Source: Oscillospiraceae bacterium
Lineage (GTDB): Bacteria > Bacillota > Clostridia > Oscillospirales > JAAYXM01
Assembly (NCBI GenBank): GCA_015068085.1
Contig: SVLF01000009.1
Location: 1-64,000, forward strand
Length of the DNA stretch: 64,000 bases
Reading direction: 5' to 3'
Shown here: one piece after another, positions 47,392 to 59,357 of the stretch
Layout: every line of letters starts with the position of its first letter
Numbering within the stretch: position 1 is the stretch's first letter
The notes under the pieces: generated by a model
Told to the model about the DNA's origin: nothing
Seen by the model: only the letters and a program-made list of their open reading frames with translations
Database searches by the model: none
Made by a program: the position numbers and the translations under genes

Positions 47392-47434
47392 ACAGCAAAA
47401 GCACGGAACCTTTTTGTTTCCGTGCTTTTGCTGT
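47392..47434. terminator. Bidirectional terminator between convergent araC2 and the SLH-protein gene
   Basis: 17-bp perfect inverted repeat acagcaaaagcacggaa / ttccgtgcttttgctgt. Confidence 0.8.
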
Positions 47435-47458
47435 ATTAGTCTTTCTTTGTGTTTTTCC

Positions 47459-48763
47459 TTATTTATATTCACTAAGATTTTGCAGCGGGGTGATTTTTAC
47501 ATCCGCGCCTGTTTTTATATTCGTCATTTCGTATGTTACAGAGATATCCGTTGTCTTTTCGTCTGCTGCAACTGCCATTTTCATATCACCTGACATTGAT
47601 ACAAGCTTTTCTCCGCGGAGCTTTACCGACATTGTAAGTAATACATAATCTGCCATATCTTCAGTCTCAATCAAGCCTGCTATTGCATTAATACCACCCG
47701 GTGCGCATGTGACATTGTACATTTCATAACCGTCGGCAGTTTTCTTTACCTCTATATCCTTAATAAGGCAAATCGGGTTTGCTTCCGTCTGCATATTGAT
47801 ATCCATTGTTTCCAAAGCATCCGAATATGAAAGCTCCGCTTTCTGCTTTTGTCCGGAAACGTCAATGTAGAGCCAGCCGTCTGCAAAATAGTAGCTTACC
47901 GGCATTTCAACATTCATTTTGCCCTCACCTATACCCGTGAGTGCTTTTATCGTGCCCTCATATTTCATTTTGCTTTTATCCGGATTTTCCGCATCAATAT
48001 CTGCCGCAAGGCTGAGAGCATAGTCCATTTTCATATTCTCAACGCCATCAACAGCAGACGTCATATTCATTTTGATATCTGTCGAGAGTGTTGTGACATT
48101 GTTTACCGTTTTTGACGCTTCTGTATATTTACGGTAATTTTCAAAAAACTCAATATATCCCTTATCATCTGCAACTGCACCGGAGGCTTTGAGCTTTGTA
48201 AGCAGGTCTGCCTCTCCGGATTTCGGAGCAACAGAAAGCGCCGTGAAGCTCATTGCGGCGACATTATCGCGCAGGAACACATCTCCTGCACAGTTTACAA
48301 AGTCAACAACGCCGCACTCTTCCGCAAAAGCAAGAGCGTCTGCGTATGTAAAATCGCCGTTTTCGCCGTCAGTATATCCGAGAGCGCGAAGAAGGAATGT
48401 CGCATACTGCTGCTCGGTGCACTTATCGGAATAACCGAACGTAGTTGCGCTTGTTCCTTTTGTGAGTCCGGCATTATGCAGATACTGAACATACGGTTTT
48501 GCCCAATCTGCAACATCCGTATACGGCGCGGTATACGAAAGCGAAAGAGCATCGTCCTCCGCGCCGAGCAGGCGCACAAGCATCGTTGCCGCCTCCGCAC
48601 GAGTCGGTACACGGTCAAGCTCATAGCCGTTCTGCGTTCCGCGGAAAAGCCCCATTTCATTCAGTGCATCCGCACAGTGGTCAAAGCTTGAGGCAAAAGC
48701 AACCACTGTGAGCACTGCTGTAAGACAAACAGCGATAAGCACCTTTTTAAACATCTTTTTCAT
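47459..48763 (-). CDS. SLH-domain surface protein with C-terminal DUF6612/LolA-like domain
   Basis: Signal peptide; SLH-like MGLFRGTQNGYELDRVPTRAEAATMLVRLLG and YLHNAGLTKGTSATTFGYSDKCTEQQYATFLLRALGY; C-terminal TLSTDIKMNMTSAVDGVENMKMDYALSL. Confidence 0.75.
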   Translation of the reverse strand: MKKMFKKVLIAVCLTAVLTVVAFASSFDHCADALNEMGLFRGTQNGYELDRVPTRAEAATMLVRLLGAEDDALSLSYTAPYTDVADWAKPYVQYLHNAGLTKGTSATTFGYSDKCTEQQYATFLLRALGYTDGENGDFTYADALAFAEECGVVDFVNCAGDVFLRDNVAAMSFTALSVAPKSGEADLLTKLKASGAVADDKGYIEFFENYRKYTEASKTVNNVTTLSTDIKMNMTSAVDGVENMKMDYALSLAADIDAENPDKSKMKYEGTIKALTGIGEGKMNVEMPVSYYFADGWLYIDVSGQKQKAELSYSDALETMDINMQTEANPICLIKDIEVKKTADGYEMYNVTCAPGGINAIAGLIETEDMADYVLLTMSVKLRGEKLVSMSGDMKMAVAADEKTTDISVTYEMTNIKTGADVKITPLQNLSEYK

Positions 48764-48877
48764 TTTATACCGTTCCTTTCTTTGTGTTCAAGACACAAAA
48801 TAATGTATTATAAATTCAAAATGCTCTGCATTTTGTTACATTCCCTGCCTGAATTTATTCATACTACGCTTGAGCTT

Positions 48878-50479
48878 TTACTGCTTTTTAAAGAGAAGAG
48901 CAGCAATTTTCTCGCCCTTAGGAAGTCCGAGAACATCCTCCCGTGTTATTCCGCGCGAGAATATCATCGCTGCAAAATATACTGCCACGCCTACGCATAT
49001 GGAAGCCGCAACGGAGATAAGATTTCCCGCAAACGGGAGAAGCATATGATAAACGAAATACACCGCCACCCCCATAACGGCGCAGGAAATAAGCGGTCGC
49101 AGATACGTCTGCACAAAACCGGGCTTGAATCCAACAAGGCGGGCAAGGCATATCATATTGAGCACCGTTATTATCACATAACATAGCACTGTTCCTATCG
49201 CCGCACCCGAAAGCTCGATGCCGGGTATTGCAATGAGCACATAGTTTGCCGCAACCTTCACCACCGCACCGACAAGCATTGTGATAAGCGGTATTGTAGC
49301 ATGCCCGAGTGCCTGCATTGAAGTTGACGTAAGAGATGATGCGCAGAGGAAAAACGATGCAATTCCGAGTATAGTAAGCACGGGAGCCGCTATCGCAACA
49401 TCCGATGCCGAGGTGTAGAGAATTGAAAGCACAGGCTTTGAGAGGACGGATATCCCAACCGCAGCGGGAAGCGTGAATATAACAACTATCCGAAGCGCGG
49501 AAAGAAGCGTTTTTGTGAGCTTTTCGCGGTCTCCCACAGCGTGCGCCGCGGAAATAGTCGGCGTAACACTCACGTTGAGCGAAATGATGATGGACGGAAC
49601 AAGATTGAAAATCGGAAGTGCATAGTTTTCATATATTCCGAACATAGATGTCGTCATCTCGGAATCATATCCGAGCGAGGCAAGACGGTTTGTTATAAGG
49701 AACATATCAATAGTACTGGTAACATTCATAACGAGAGAGCCGAGAGTTACCGGAACTGCAATTTTCAAAAGCGAAGAGAGAATTTCACTGCTCTTTCTTA
49801 TCTGTTCCCCGCCGTCCGGAAGTCTTCCTTCGTTTGAGCGCTTGCGCCATGCAAAGAAAAGCATCATAAGAACGGTGAGCACGGTGCCAAATGTTATTCC
49901 GGTTATTATTCCGGCGGATATGTATTTTCCGTCATATCCGTTTTTCAGTAATATCCACGCAAGCGCAAGACCGACAAAAAGGCGGGAGAGCGCCTCAATT
50001 ATCTGCGAAAGCGCAGTTGGCACCATATTTTCGTGTCCCTGAAAATACCCGCGGAACGCCGCTGTGCACGCCATAAAGAGAACGGCGGGCGCAAGCGCAA
50101 CTATGCTGGGTGCTGCGTTGATATCATTCGTTGCAAGAGCAAGCTTTTCAGAAAAAGCAATAAGTACTATACATCCTGCAAGACCTATCGTAATGCATAG
50201 GCTCATTGCGGTTTTGAAAATGCGGCTTGTCTCACGCGGACGCGAAAGCGCGCGGCTTTCCGAAATCATCTTTGATATCGCAATCGGGATTCCCGCCGTA
50301 GCAATGGTAAGCAATATCGAGTAATAGCGGTATGCCATGCTGTAAAGTCCCATCGTGTATTCTCCGACGAGATTTGTGAGCGGGATGCGGAACACCGCAC
50401 CGATTACCTTTACAAGAATACTCGCAACCGCGAGAATAAGCGCACCTTTTACAAAAGATGCCTCTTTTTTCTGAGCCAA
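48878..50479 (-). CDS. Polysaccharide biosynthesis/flippase family protein, SpoVB-like (MOP superfamily)
   Basis: 533 aa, many TM; FVKGALILAVASILVKVIGAVFRIPLTNLVGEYTMGLYSMAYRYYSILLTIATAGIPIAISKMISE. Confidence 0.88.
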   Translation of the reverse strand: MAQKKEASFVKGALILAVASILVKVIGAVFRIPLTNLVGEYTMGLYSMAYRYYSILLTIATAGIPIAISKMISESRALSRPRETSRIFKTAMSLCITIGLAGCIVLIAFSEKLALATNDINAAPSIVALAPAVLFMACTAAFRGYFQGHENMVPTALSQIIEALSRLFVGLALAWILLKNGYDGKYISAGIITGITFGTVLTVLMMLFFAWRKRSNEGRLPDGGEQIRKSSEILSSLLKIAVPVTLGSLVMNVTSTIDMFLITNRLASLGYDSEMTTSMFGIYENYALPIFNLVPSIIISLNVSVTPTISAAHAVGDREKLTKTLLSALRIVVIFTLPAAVGISVLSKPVLSILYTSASDVAIAAPVLTILGIASFFLCASSLTSTSMQALGHATIPLITMLVGAVVKVAANYVLIAIPGIELSGAAIGTVLCYVIITVLNMICLARLVGFKPGFVQTYLRPLISCAVMGVAVYFVYHMLLPFAGNLISVAASICVGVAVYFAAMIFSRGITREDVLGLPKGEKIAALLFKKQ

Positions 50480-50492
50480 AACAAACTACCTC

Positions 50493-50966
50493 CTAAATAT
50501 CAAGCAGCATAACAATCTGCCGCACGGTTTCCTCCGTTTCGCGGAATATCTCATAAAAACCGTGTTTTTTGTAAAAAGCATACGCCGATGCGTTGCTCTC
50601 TGCAACACGCACACTGACGTGCTTTTTCCCTTCTTTTTTATACTTTTCCGCCGCATATGAAACCAGCCCGAAGCCCAGCCCCATCCGGCGAGAATCCGGC
50701 TTTAAATACAACAGGGAAATATGCCCGGCCCCCGGATAAAGCAACACACTGTCATCAAGCATTATGATTCCCGCTTCCCGCTCGCCGAGATAGCCAAATG
50801 CGATGTTTCCCGCATCGCGCCGGAGCAGTCTTCGCGCCTTTGCGGCGGCATCGCGGGCATATAACAGCTCTTCACCGAAGATTTCCCTCCACGCCGCGGC
50901 ATAATATTCGCTTATTTTTTCTTTATCCCGCGGCAACACCGCAAGTTTTATCTGTACTTCATTCAT
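50493..50966 (-). CDS. GNAT family N-acetyltransferase
   Basis: ISLLYLKPDSRRMGLGFGLVSYAAEKYKKEG acetyl-CoA loop, VAESNASAYAFYKKHGFYEI. Confidence 0.9.
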   Translation of the reverse strand: MNEVQIKLAVLPRDKEKISEYYAAAWREIFGEELLYARDAAAKARRLLRRDAGNIAFGYLGEREAGIIMLDDSVLLYPGAGHISLLYLKPDSRRMGLGFGLVSYAAEKYKKEGKKHVSVRVAESNASAYAFYKKHGFYEIFRETEETVRQIVMLLDI

Positions 50967-50973
50967 TTTTTAA

Positions 50974-51807
50974 TCAGAAGCAAAGGCGCAGATCGCGGCA
51001 GACTTTCTCCGCCGCCGCCTTTACTCTCTCTCCGAAATCTCCCTCTCCGGACGGCGCGGTTATCGGGCGGGTTACATATACAAGACCACCAAGCCCGCGC
51101 ATATCAAACGCTCCGGTAAGGTCGTGGGCGCTTACCTTTTCGCCGTCATATCCGGTAAGCAAAAACAGCATTTTCTTGTATGTGCGCCGAAGCTCTGCTA
51201 TCGTTTTGTTATCAACACCGCCGAGCATTACGCCAATATCGGAATACCCCATATCACCGGTGCGTTTATCTCCCCACATCGCCGCCTTTTCGCATACCGC
51301 GCGGTAGACTGTCCTGAGTCCTGCCATAAGCTCCTGAAAATCCTGCGGAGAGCCGCTGTCTGAGCGGGAGAGAACAAAAACGCTTTTACTCTCATGCGCC
51401 GCCTTTTCAAAAAACGGAGCAAGCCCTGCGGCACCGAAATACGGGCTTACCGTCACACAGTCTGCGCCGAGAGTGTCAAAATAAAACTCTGCCTCGGCAG
51501 GCGATGCTGCGGGGTCTCCGCTGCATTTTGCATCCGCAATGGTGAAAAGCTCCCTTTCCTTCGCATAGGAAAGTGCATCGCTGATGACAGACACGCCATA
51601 CGGTAAAAGCGCGGGTATATTCACTGAAATTGCCGGAACAAGACCGCACACGGCATCTATTACCGCCCGGTTGAATGCCCGGATATTTTCCGACGCATTC
51701 TCTCCTTCCGAAAAGCTTTCCGGAAGCTCATGCCCGCCAATGTCAAGACCGACAACGCAGGGTGCCTTTCCTGTTATTATCTTCATGATAAGTGTATCAA
51801 ATGTCAT
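50974..51807 (-). CDS. Orotidine 5'-phosphate decarboxylase-like (PyrF type 2 family, divergent active site)
   Basis: CVVGLDIGGHELPESF, NIRAFNRAVIDAVCGLVPAISVNIPAL, FTIADAKCSGDPAASPAEAEFYFDTLGADCVTVSPYFGAAGLAPF; overall PyrF-2 layout with altered catalytic motif. Confidence 0.75.
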   Translation of the reverse strand: MTFDTLIMKIITGKAPCVVGLDIGGHELPESFSEGENASENIRAFNRAVIDAVCGLVPAISVNIPALLPYGVSVISDALSYAKERELFTIADAKCSGDPAASPAEAEFYFDTLGADCVTVSPYFGAAGLAPFFEKAAHESKSVFVLSRSDSGSPQDFQELMAGLRTVYRAVCEKAAMWGDKRTGDMGYSDIGVMLGGVDNKTIAELRRTYKKMLFLLTGYDGEKVSAHDLTGAFDMRGLGGLVYVTRPITAPSGEGDFGERVKAAAEKVCRDLRLCF

Positions 51808-51835
51808 TGTTTTACCCTCTTTTTTAAGCAACTTC

Positions 51836-53236
51836 TTATTGCCAGTAGTCCACCTTATGCGGAAGCTCTATATCTTTTACACGGAACGTCGGTTCAAGCC
51901 CTGCTTTTCTTTGTTCGTCATAATTGTGCAGAGCGCGAATGGCATACTTTGACAAAATAAGAATAACCGGCATATTTATAAGCGTCATCCCGCCCATTGT
52001 TATATCGGCAATATTCCACAAAAGATCGGCTGAAAGCCCCGCACCGACAAAAATAACAAGCGATGCAAGGATGTGGTAAACCCGCATAAAGGTCTTTCCC
52101 GGTTCTCTCCCAAGCATATATATAAGGCATTTGTCCACATAATAAAGATTTCCGAGAAGCGTTGTAAATGCGAAAAGAATCATTGCCGCAGTTATAAACA
52201 CAGGACCGAAACCACCAAGCACTGCCTGCAATGATGCCTGAACATACGGTGCACCGGAAAGCGCTTCCGTCGGCTCAACGCCCGAACACATACACATAAA
52301 AGCTGTTGCACTGCATACAAGCACGGTGTCAATGAATACGGAAAGTATCTGCACAAGCCCCTGCTTTGCGGGATGTGCTACCTCGGCAGAAGCCGATGCA
52401 TTCGGCGCAGAGCCAACGCCCGCCTCGTTGCTGAAAAGGCCGCGCTTTATTCCGTACATAACGCATGAGCCGGAAAAGCCTCCGAATATCGCTTCAAAGT
52501 TGAATGCATCTGAAAAAATGCGTGAGAATACCTGCGGAAGCATATCTGCATTAAGAATCACAATGAGAAGCGCAACGAGGATATATGCAACACCCATAAA
52601 GGGAACGAGTGCTCCCGTAATTTTGATTATGCGCTTTCCTCCGCCCATAAGGCAGAAGCACACCACCGCCGAAAGAATAAGACCTATTATCCACGGCGAA
52701 TATGTCGGATTATAAAACTCATACGCAGAAAACGTTGACTGCAAATTATATGACGCAAGCATATTGAATCCGAAGCCGTAGGTGAGAATTAAAAACACAG
52801 AAAAGATAAGCGCAAGTGTGCGGCTTTTAAGCGTTGCCTCAATATAATACGCAGGACCGCCGTAAGAGCCGTCTCGTCCGCGCTTTTTATAAATCTGCGC
52901 AAGCGTACTTTCAACAAAAGCGGATGCACCGCCGATAATCGCAATAAGCCACATCCAGAAAACAGAGCCGAATCCGCCAAGACACAGTGCCGTTGAAACA
53001 CCGATAATATTTCCCGTTCCGACACGTGATGCGGTAGACACCATAAGTGCCTGAAATGATGAAACTCCCTTTCCGTCCGCAGGCTTTTCCGTAACGGCAC
53101 GAAGCTGCTCGCCAAAAAGACGGAACTGCACAAAGCGCGTCCGCACCGTAAAATACAGTCCGCCCGCCACAAGAAGAATAACAAGCACATACGTGTACAT
53201 TGCGTTGCTTATATTGGCAACAATTGCATCCAACAC
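51836..53236 (-). CDS. Sodium:alanine (AGCS family) symporter
   Basis: FQALMVSTASRVGTGNIIGVSTAL, GGPAYYIE, FSNEAGVGSAPNASASAEVAHPAKQGLVQ. Confidence 0.93.
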   Translation of the reverse strand: MLDAIVANISNAMYTYVLVILLVAGGLYFTVRTRFVQFRLFGEQLRAVTEKPADGKGVSSFQALMVSTASRVGTGNIIGVSTALCLGGFGSVFWMWLIAIIGGASAFVESTLAQIYKKRGRDGSYGGPAYYIEATLKSRTLALIFSVFLILTYGFGFNMLASYNLQSTFSAYEFYNPTYSPWIIGLILSAVVCFCLMGGGKRIIKITGALVPFMGVAYILVALLIVILNADMLPQVFSRIFSDAFNFEAIFGGFSGSCVMYGIKRGLFSNEAGVGSAPNASASAEVAHPAKQGLVQILSVFIDTVLVCSATAFMCMCSGVEPTEALSGAPYVQASLQAVLGGFGPVFITAAMILFAFTTLLGNLYYVDKCLIYMLGREPGKTFMRVYHILASLVIFVGAGLSADLLWNIADITMGGMTLINMPVILILSKYAIRALHNYDEQRKAGLEPTFRVKDIELPHKVDYWQ

Positions 53237-53259
53237 TTTGATTCCACCTTATAACTAAA

Positions 53260-53754
53260 TTACTTTTTCTTTATTTTTACCTTTTTTGCAGGAACATATT
53301 TTTCTATGTAAGACAAAAATATGTTTTTCTGCTCCTCATTCTCAAAGCTGCGTTTCGGGAAATAAAACGCCTTGCGCTTTGTGAGAAATACATAATAGCT
53401 GTCCTCCGATTCACGGACGGAATACACATCTGCCCACGGAAGGCGGGTCTCTCCCGATGCCGCGCTCTGGCGGATTTCATCATCATCAATTTCAAGATAA
53501 AGCTCGCTTGATGCGCCAAACGCCGCATATCTGTTTTCCGCACGCTTGAACACCCCGCGCTTTCTCAATATGTATATTATCGGAAAGAATATCACAAAAA
53601 GCAGAAAGCCTATTATAAGGTTGTGGCTTAATCCAAAAAACGTGAATGCTATTGCAAGTGCGAGCAGCGCTGCAAGCACGGTAGATGCCGTGCGGACCTG
53701 AAACCAGCAAAGACCGCTGTAATCCTCTGCAAGAAAATCTGTCCTGAACTTCAT
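53260..53754 (-). CDS. YcxB-like membrane protein
   Basis: Two N-terminal TM helices then LPWADVYSVRESEDSYYVFLTKRKAFYFPKRSF. Confidence 0.7.
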   Translation of the reverse strand: MKFRTDFLAEDYSGLCWFQVRTASTVLAALLALAIAFTFFGLSHNLIIGFLLFVIFFPIIYILRKRGVFKRAENRYAAFGASSELYLEIDDDEIRQSAASGETRLPWADVYSVRESEDSYYVFLTKRKAFYFPKRSFENEEQKNIFLSYIEKYVPAKKVKIKKK

Positions 53755-53858
53755 TTTAAACTTCTCCTTTCAGTCGGCAAAAACAACATACTCTTATAAT
53801 CATACCCCGCTTTTGCACTTTTTGCAAGTATTATTGCTTCTGTTTTACAATAATTTCA

Positions 53859-55886
<2,028 letters not shown>

Positions 55887-55979
55887 TCAGCTTATGTACA
55901 TTTATTTTATCATATACGGTGAATGTCCGTTGCCCGGATAAAAATCCTTTTTAATGGCAATAACTTCTTGCCGCATTTC

Positions 55980-56834
55980 TTATACAACAGCCAACACTAT
56001 TCCGAAAATGATAATTCCGGCGCACAAAAGCTTTCGCGCTATTTTTTCTCCGTAAACAAACTTGCCGCTGAGAATTGCCACGATTACCGCACTTTGCTTA
56101 AGAAGAGTCATGACCGTCACCCGGCTTGCCTCATAAGAATTTGCAATGAAAAGCAAACGGTCACCCGCAATCAGAAGAAAGCTCAGAATATAAATATACG
56201 GATTTTTTGCACAGCCTCTGATATCTGCCTTTTGTCCTTTGATGCAAATATATGTATAGTACATTACAGAAAGCATAAGCATAAACCAGAACTGCAGCTG
56301 GATACTGCTGACTGCTTTTGTTGACATAATATACTTGTCCATTATTCCCGATACCGCATTCAAAAGACATGAGAAGAGAACAAGCCACACATACCTGCCG
56401 TCTGTTTTTCTGTCAGCCCCATCCTTTTGCCGGTTTACAAGATACAAGCCGGCAACAACAAGAAGCAAGCTTATGATCCCCTTTAAAGTCAAGCTTTCGT
56501 TCAGGAAAATCACGCCCATAAGCGTTGAAAAAACCACACGCGACAAATCCATAACGCTGTAAAGGCTGACTGACAGTTTTTTCACCGCCGCAAAAGTTGC
56601 AAGCCATGCAAAGAAAAGCACAAAAGACTTTACCGCAATTAAAGCAAGCGACACAGCATCAACGGAAAACACATCCCGCGCCATCGGCACCGTCATCAGA
56701 AATCCGATAAATGTATATGCAAATAACGCACTCATCAAATCGTGCTTTTCAAGTATCTTCTTCTTGATCGGCTCGCGCGCACCTTTGAATATACCGTATA
56801 ATAAAACAAAAATCACCCAAAGTTCCAAATACAA
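55980..56834 (-). CDS. EamA/DMT family transporter
   Basis: 284 aa, about 10 TM; VMDLSRVVFSTLMGVIFLNESLTLKGIISLLLVVAGLYLV, SGKFVYGEKIARKLLCAGIIIFGIVL. Confidence 0.82.
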   Translation of the reverse strand: MYLELWVIFVLLYGIFKGAREPIKKKILEKHDLMSALFAYTFIGFLMTVPMARDVFSVDAVSLALIAVKSFVLFFAWLATFAAVKKLSVSLYSVMDLSRVVFSTLMGVIFLNESLTLKGIISLLLVVAGLYLVNRQKDGADRKTDGRYVWLVLFSCLLNAVSGIMDKYIMSTKAVSSIQLQFWFMLMLSVMYYTYICIKGQKADIRGCAKNPYIYILSFLLIAGDRLLFIANSYEASRVTVMTLLKQSAVIVAILSGKFVYGEKIARKLLCAGIIIFGIVLAVV

Positions 56835-57018
56835 CCTTCTCCTTCGTTAAACATCATTACTATCCTTATGTCAAGTCAGGACTAAAAAACATTATCCTGT
56901 TATCACCAAAGCACTTTCGCACTACTGTAATAAAATTATTATATCACAAATGGTTTTTCTGTTCAAGAAAAACCAAGAAGCGCAGCTTCGGAAAATCTCT
57001 GATTATCTTAATTATCCT

Positions 57019-57681
57019 CTATCCCGCATACTCTTTCCCCGTGAAGAAATCCGGAACTGCGCCGACGATGACGGTTTCGGCAACGCAAACGCTCAGTCCT
57101 ACATCCGTTCCTATCTCGCGCCCTGCAAACATCATCCCCACGTTTATTGTAAAATCAATCATAATGCGGTGGCACGTCTGATTTATCCCCGCCGCTTCAA
57201 ACGTGTTGCGATATTCGCCATTAACGCTTGACACCCACATTGTGCGGAAGGTTATATCCGGACCTTTGCCGGTAAGAAAATCTATCCCGGTAAGGTTTCC
57301 GAGCGGGATTTTTATCGCATCCTCTGTTCTTTTAAACATCTCATCCGACAGGCGATTGACAACTCGGAGCTTCAAGAGATTAAGCCTTTTTATATCCGTT
57401 GTTATTGATGATACGTCACCCGCTGCATTTCTCTCTATATGCACAAGGTCATCGTAATCCGCGCCATCGCGCAAAAGCTCCTCCTCAACCGTTCTGCCGA
57501 CAATGTCAAAGGCGATGCTTTCAAGCTCGGACTGCGCCACCTCACGCAGCATCGGCGAGGTTTTCATATTGAAAAATGAGAATATACCGACGGATATACC
57601 CGCAAGCAGAAGCAGCACAGCAACACCTTTCCGTCCTGCCTTTCCTCGCTTTATTCTCCTTCTTTTTATCTGAAGCCGCAT
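57019..57681 (-). CDS. yunB: Sporulation protein YunB
   Basis: N-terminal TM then AFDIVGRTVEEELL, IPLGNLTGIDFLTGKGPDITFRT, EAAGINQTCHRIMIDFTINVG, VCVAETVIVGAVPDFF. Confidence 0.9.
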   Translation of the reverse strand: MRLQIKRRRIKRGKAGRKGVAVLLLLAGISVGIFSFFNMKTSPMLREVAQSELESIAFDIVGRTVEEELLRDGADYDDLVHIERNAAGDVSSITTDIKRLNLLKLRVVNRLSDEMFKRTEDAIKIPLGNLTGIDFLTGKGPDITFRTMWVSSVNGEYRNTFEAAGINQTCHRIMIDFTINVGMMFAGREIGTDVGLSVCVAETVIVGAVPDFFTGKEYAG

Positions 57682-57763
57682 ATTGCATCTCTCCCGAAAT
57701 TATACTCATATAAATTTTATGAGGGAATACATATGAAAAAATACACTTTATGCATAAAATTGC

Positions 57764-57793
57764 TTGACGTATCGGACATTGCGGCGGTATAAT
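57764..57793 (+). promoter_or_regulatory. Sigma-70-type promoter of the metF operon
   Basis: TTGACG, 18-nt spacer, TATAAT, about 30 nt before the metF ATG. Confidence 0.65.
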
Positions 57794-57822
57794 ATTTTTA
57801 TTACATATATAAGAGGTAAGTT

Positions 57823-58701
57823 ATGAAAATTATAGACTTGTTGTCCGAGAAGAAACTTTCGCTTTCGTTTGAGGTGTTCCCGCCCAAAACAGAAATGGGA
57901 TTTGACAGCGTGAAGGACGCAACAGAGGAAATCGCAAAGCTCCGTCCGTCCTTTATGAGCGTCACGTATGGCGCCGGTGGCGGCACAAGCCGCTACACGC
58001 TTGACATCGCCAAAAACATAAAAGCACGTTACAATGTGCCGACGCTTGCGCATCTCACCTGCGTCTCCTCCACAAAAGAAACCGTCCGGAATATGATTGA
58101 AAACATAAAAGCCGCGGGCATTCAAAACATAATGGCACTGCGCGGCGATATTCCCGAGGATAAGCTTTCTGAGGACAGAAGCCGCTGGGACTACACCCAC
58201 GCGATCGACCTTATCCGCGAGCTTCGCGAGGCAGATGGGAATTTCTGCATCGCGGGCGCATGTTATCCGGAAATACACCCTGAGAGCGAAAACCAGAAGG
58301 ATGATATCGCACATCTTAAAGAAAAGGTTGACGCAGGATGCGATTTTCTTACAACGCAGATGTTTTTTGACAACAACCTTTTATATAATTTCTTATATAA
58401 AATTCGCGAAGCGGGAATTACAGTGCCGATTGTTCCCGGAATTATGCCGATAACCAACGCCAATCAGGTTGAACGCGCAATGAAGCTTTCCGGCTCGTTT
58501 ATGCCGCAACGCTTTAAAAGTCTTGTCGATAAATTCGGCGAAAGTCCCGCGGCAATGAAGCAGGCGGGCATTGCATATGCAACCGACCAGATTATTGACC
58601 TTTACGCAAACGGAATCACCAACGTCCATGTATACTCCATGAACAAGCCGGATATCGCAGGAAAAATTCAGAGCAACCTCTCCGATATCCTCGGAAAATG
58701 A
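57823..58701 (+). CDS. metF: Methylenetetrahydrofolate reductase
   Basis: SLSFEVFPPKTEMG, SVTYGAGGGTSRYTLDIA, HLTCVSSTKE, ALRGDIPED, FLTTQMFFDN, PGIMPITN. Confidence 0.95.
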   Translation: MKIIDLLSEKKLSLSFEVFPPKTEMGFDSVKDATEEIAKLRPSFMSVTYGAGGGTSRYTLDIAKNIKARYNVPTLAHLTCVSSTKETVRNMIENIKAAGIQNIMALRGDIPEDKLSEDRSRWDYTHAIDLIRELREADGNFCIAGACYPEIHPESENQKDDIAHLKEKVDAGCDFLTTQMFFDNNLLYNFLYKIREAGITVPIVPGIMPITNANQVERAMKLSGSFMPQRFKSLVDKFGESPAAMKQAGIAYATDQIIDLYANGITNVHVYSMNKPDIAGKIQSNLSDILGK

Positions 58702-59294
58702 GTATGGAAGTGATAACAAAAACATATCCCGCACCGGACATCAACGTGCGCGAAGCTCTCCGCTATGCAGGATGCTCCGGAGAAAACGATGAAATACTTG
58801 AACTTTTTCACAGCTGTGCGGATGAAGCAGAGCCGCTTTTCGCATATAAGGTATGTTACTGCATACTTGATACAAAAATACAGAACAGCATATGCGATTT
58901 CGGTCACTTTTCGGTGCAGTCGGAAACACTTGCAAAAAATCTCTCCGGTTGCGAACATGTCCTTCTCTTTACCGCAACCGTCGGCACAGCGCTCGACCGT
59001 CTTATCGCAAAGTACGTGCGGCTTTCCCCTGCACGGGCGGTTATGCTTCAGGCACTGGGCACTGAGCGCGTTGAGTCACTTTGTGATATATTCTGCGGAG
59101 ATTTTGAAATCGAAAACAGCGTAGTTTTAAAGCCGCGTTTTTCGCCGGGCTACGGAGATCTTTCCCTTGAGGTGCAGAAGGACATTTTTTCTGTTTTGAA
59201 CTGTCCGAAAAACATCGGCGTTTATTTAAACGACAGTCTTTTGATGTCTCCGTCAAAGTCAGTGACGGCTTTTGCGGGGATAGCTGAAGTCTGA
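58698..59294 (+). CDS. Stand-alone MetH activation-domain-like protein (B12-dependent methionine synthase reactivation)
   Basis: INVREALRYAGC, VLLFTATVGTALDRLIAKY, LKPRFSPGYGDLSLEVQKDIFSVLNCPKNIGVYLNDSLLMSPSKSVTAFAGI; ATGA overlap with metF. Confidence 0.85.
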   Translation: MSMEVITKTYPAPDINVREALRYAGCSGENDEILELFHSCADEAEPLFAYKVCYCILDTKIQNSICDFGHFSVQSETLAKNLSGCEHVLLFTATVGTALDRLIAKYVRLSPARAVMLQALGTERVESLCDIFCGDFEIENSVVLKPRFSPGYGDLSLEVQKDIFSVLNCPKNIGVYLNDSLLMSPSKSVTAFAGIAEV

Positions 59295-59357
59295 ATGAAT
59301 TCAGACAGAGAAGAGAAAAGAGCTAAAAGTGAAGAGTGAAAGGAATAGTCATAAATT

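Noticed and set aside
57748-58314. 188-aa minus-strand ORF over metF
   Set aside because: Antisense to a clear metF; also overlaps the metF promoter.
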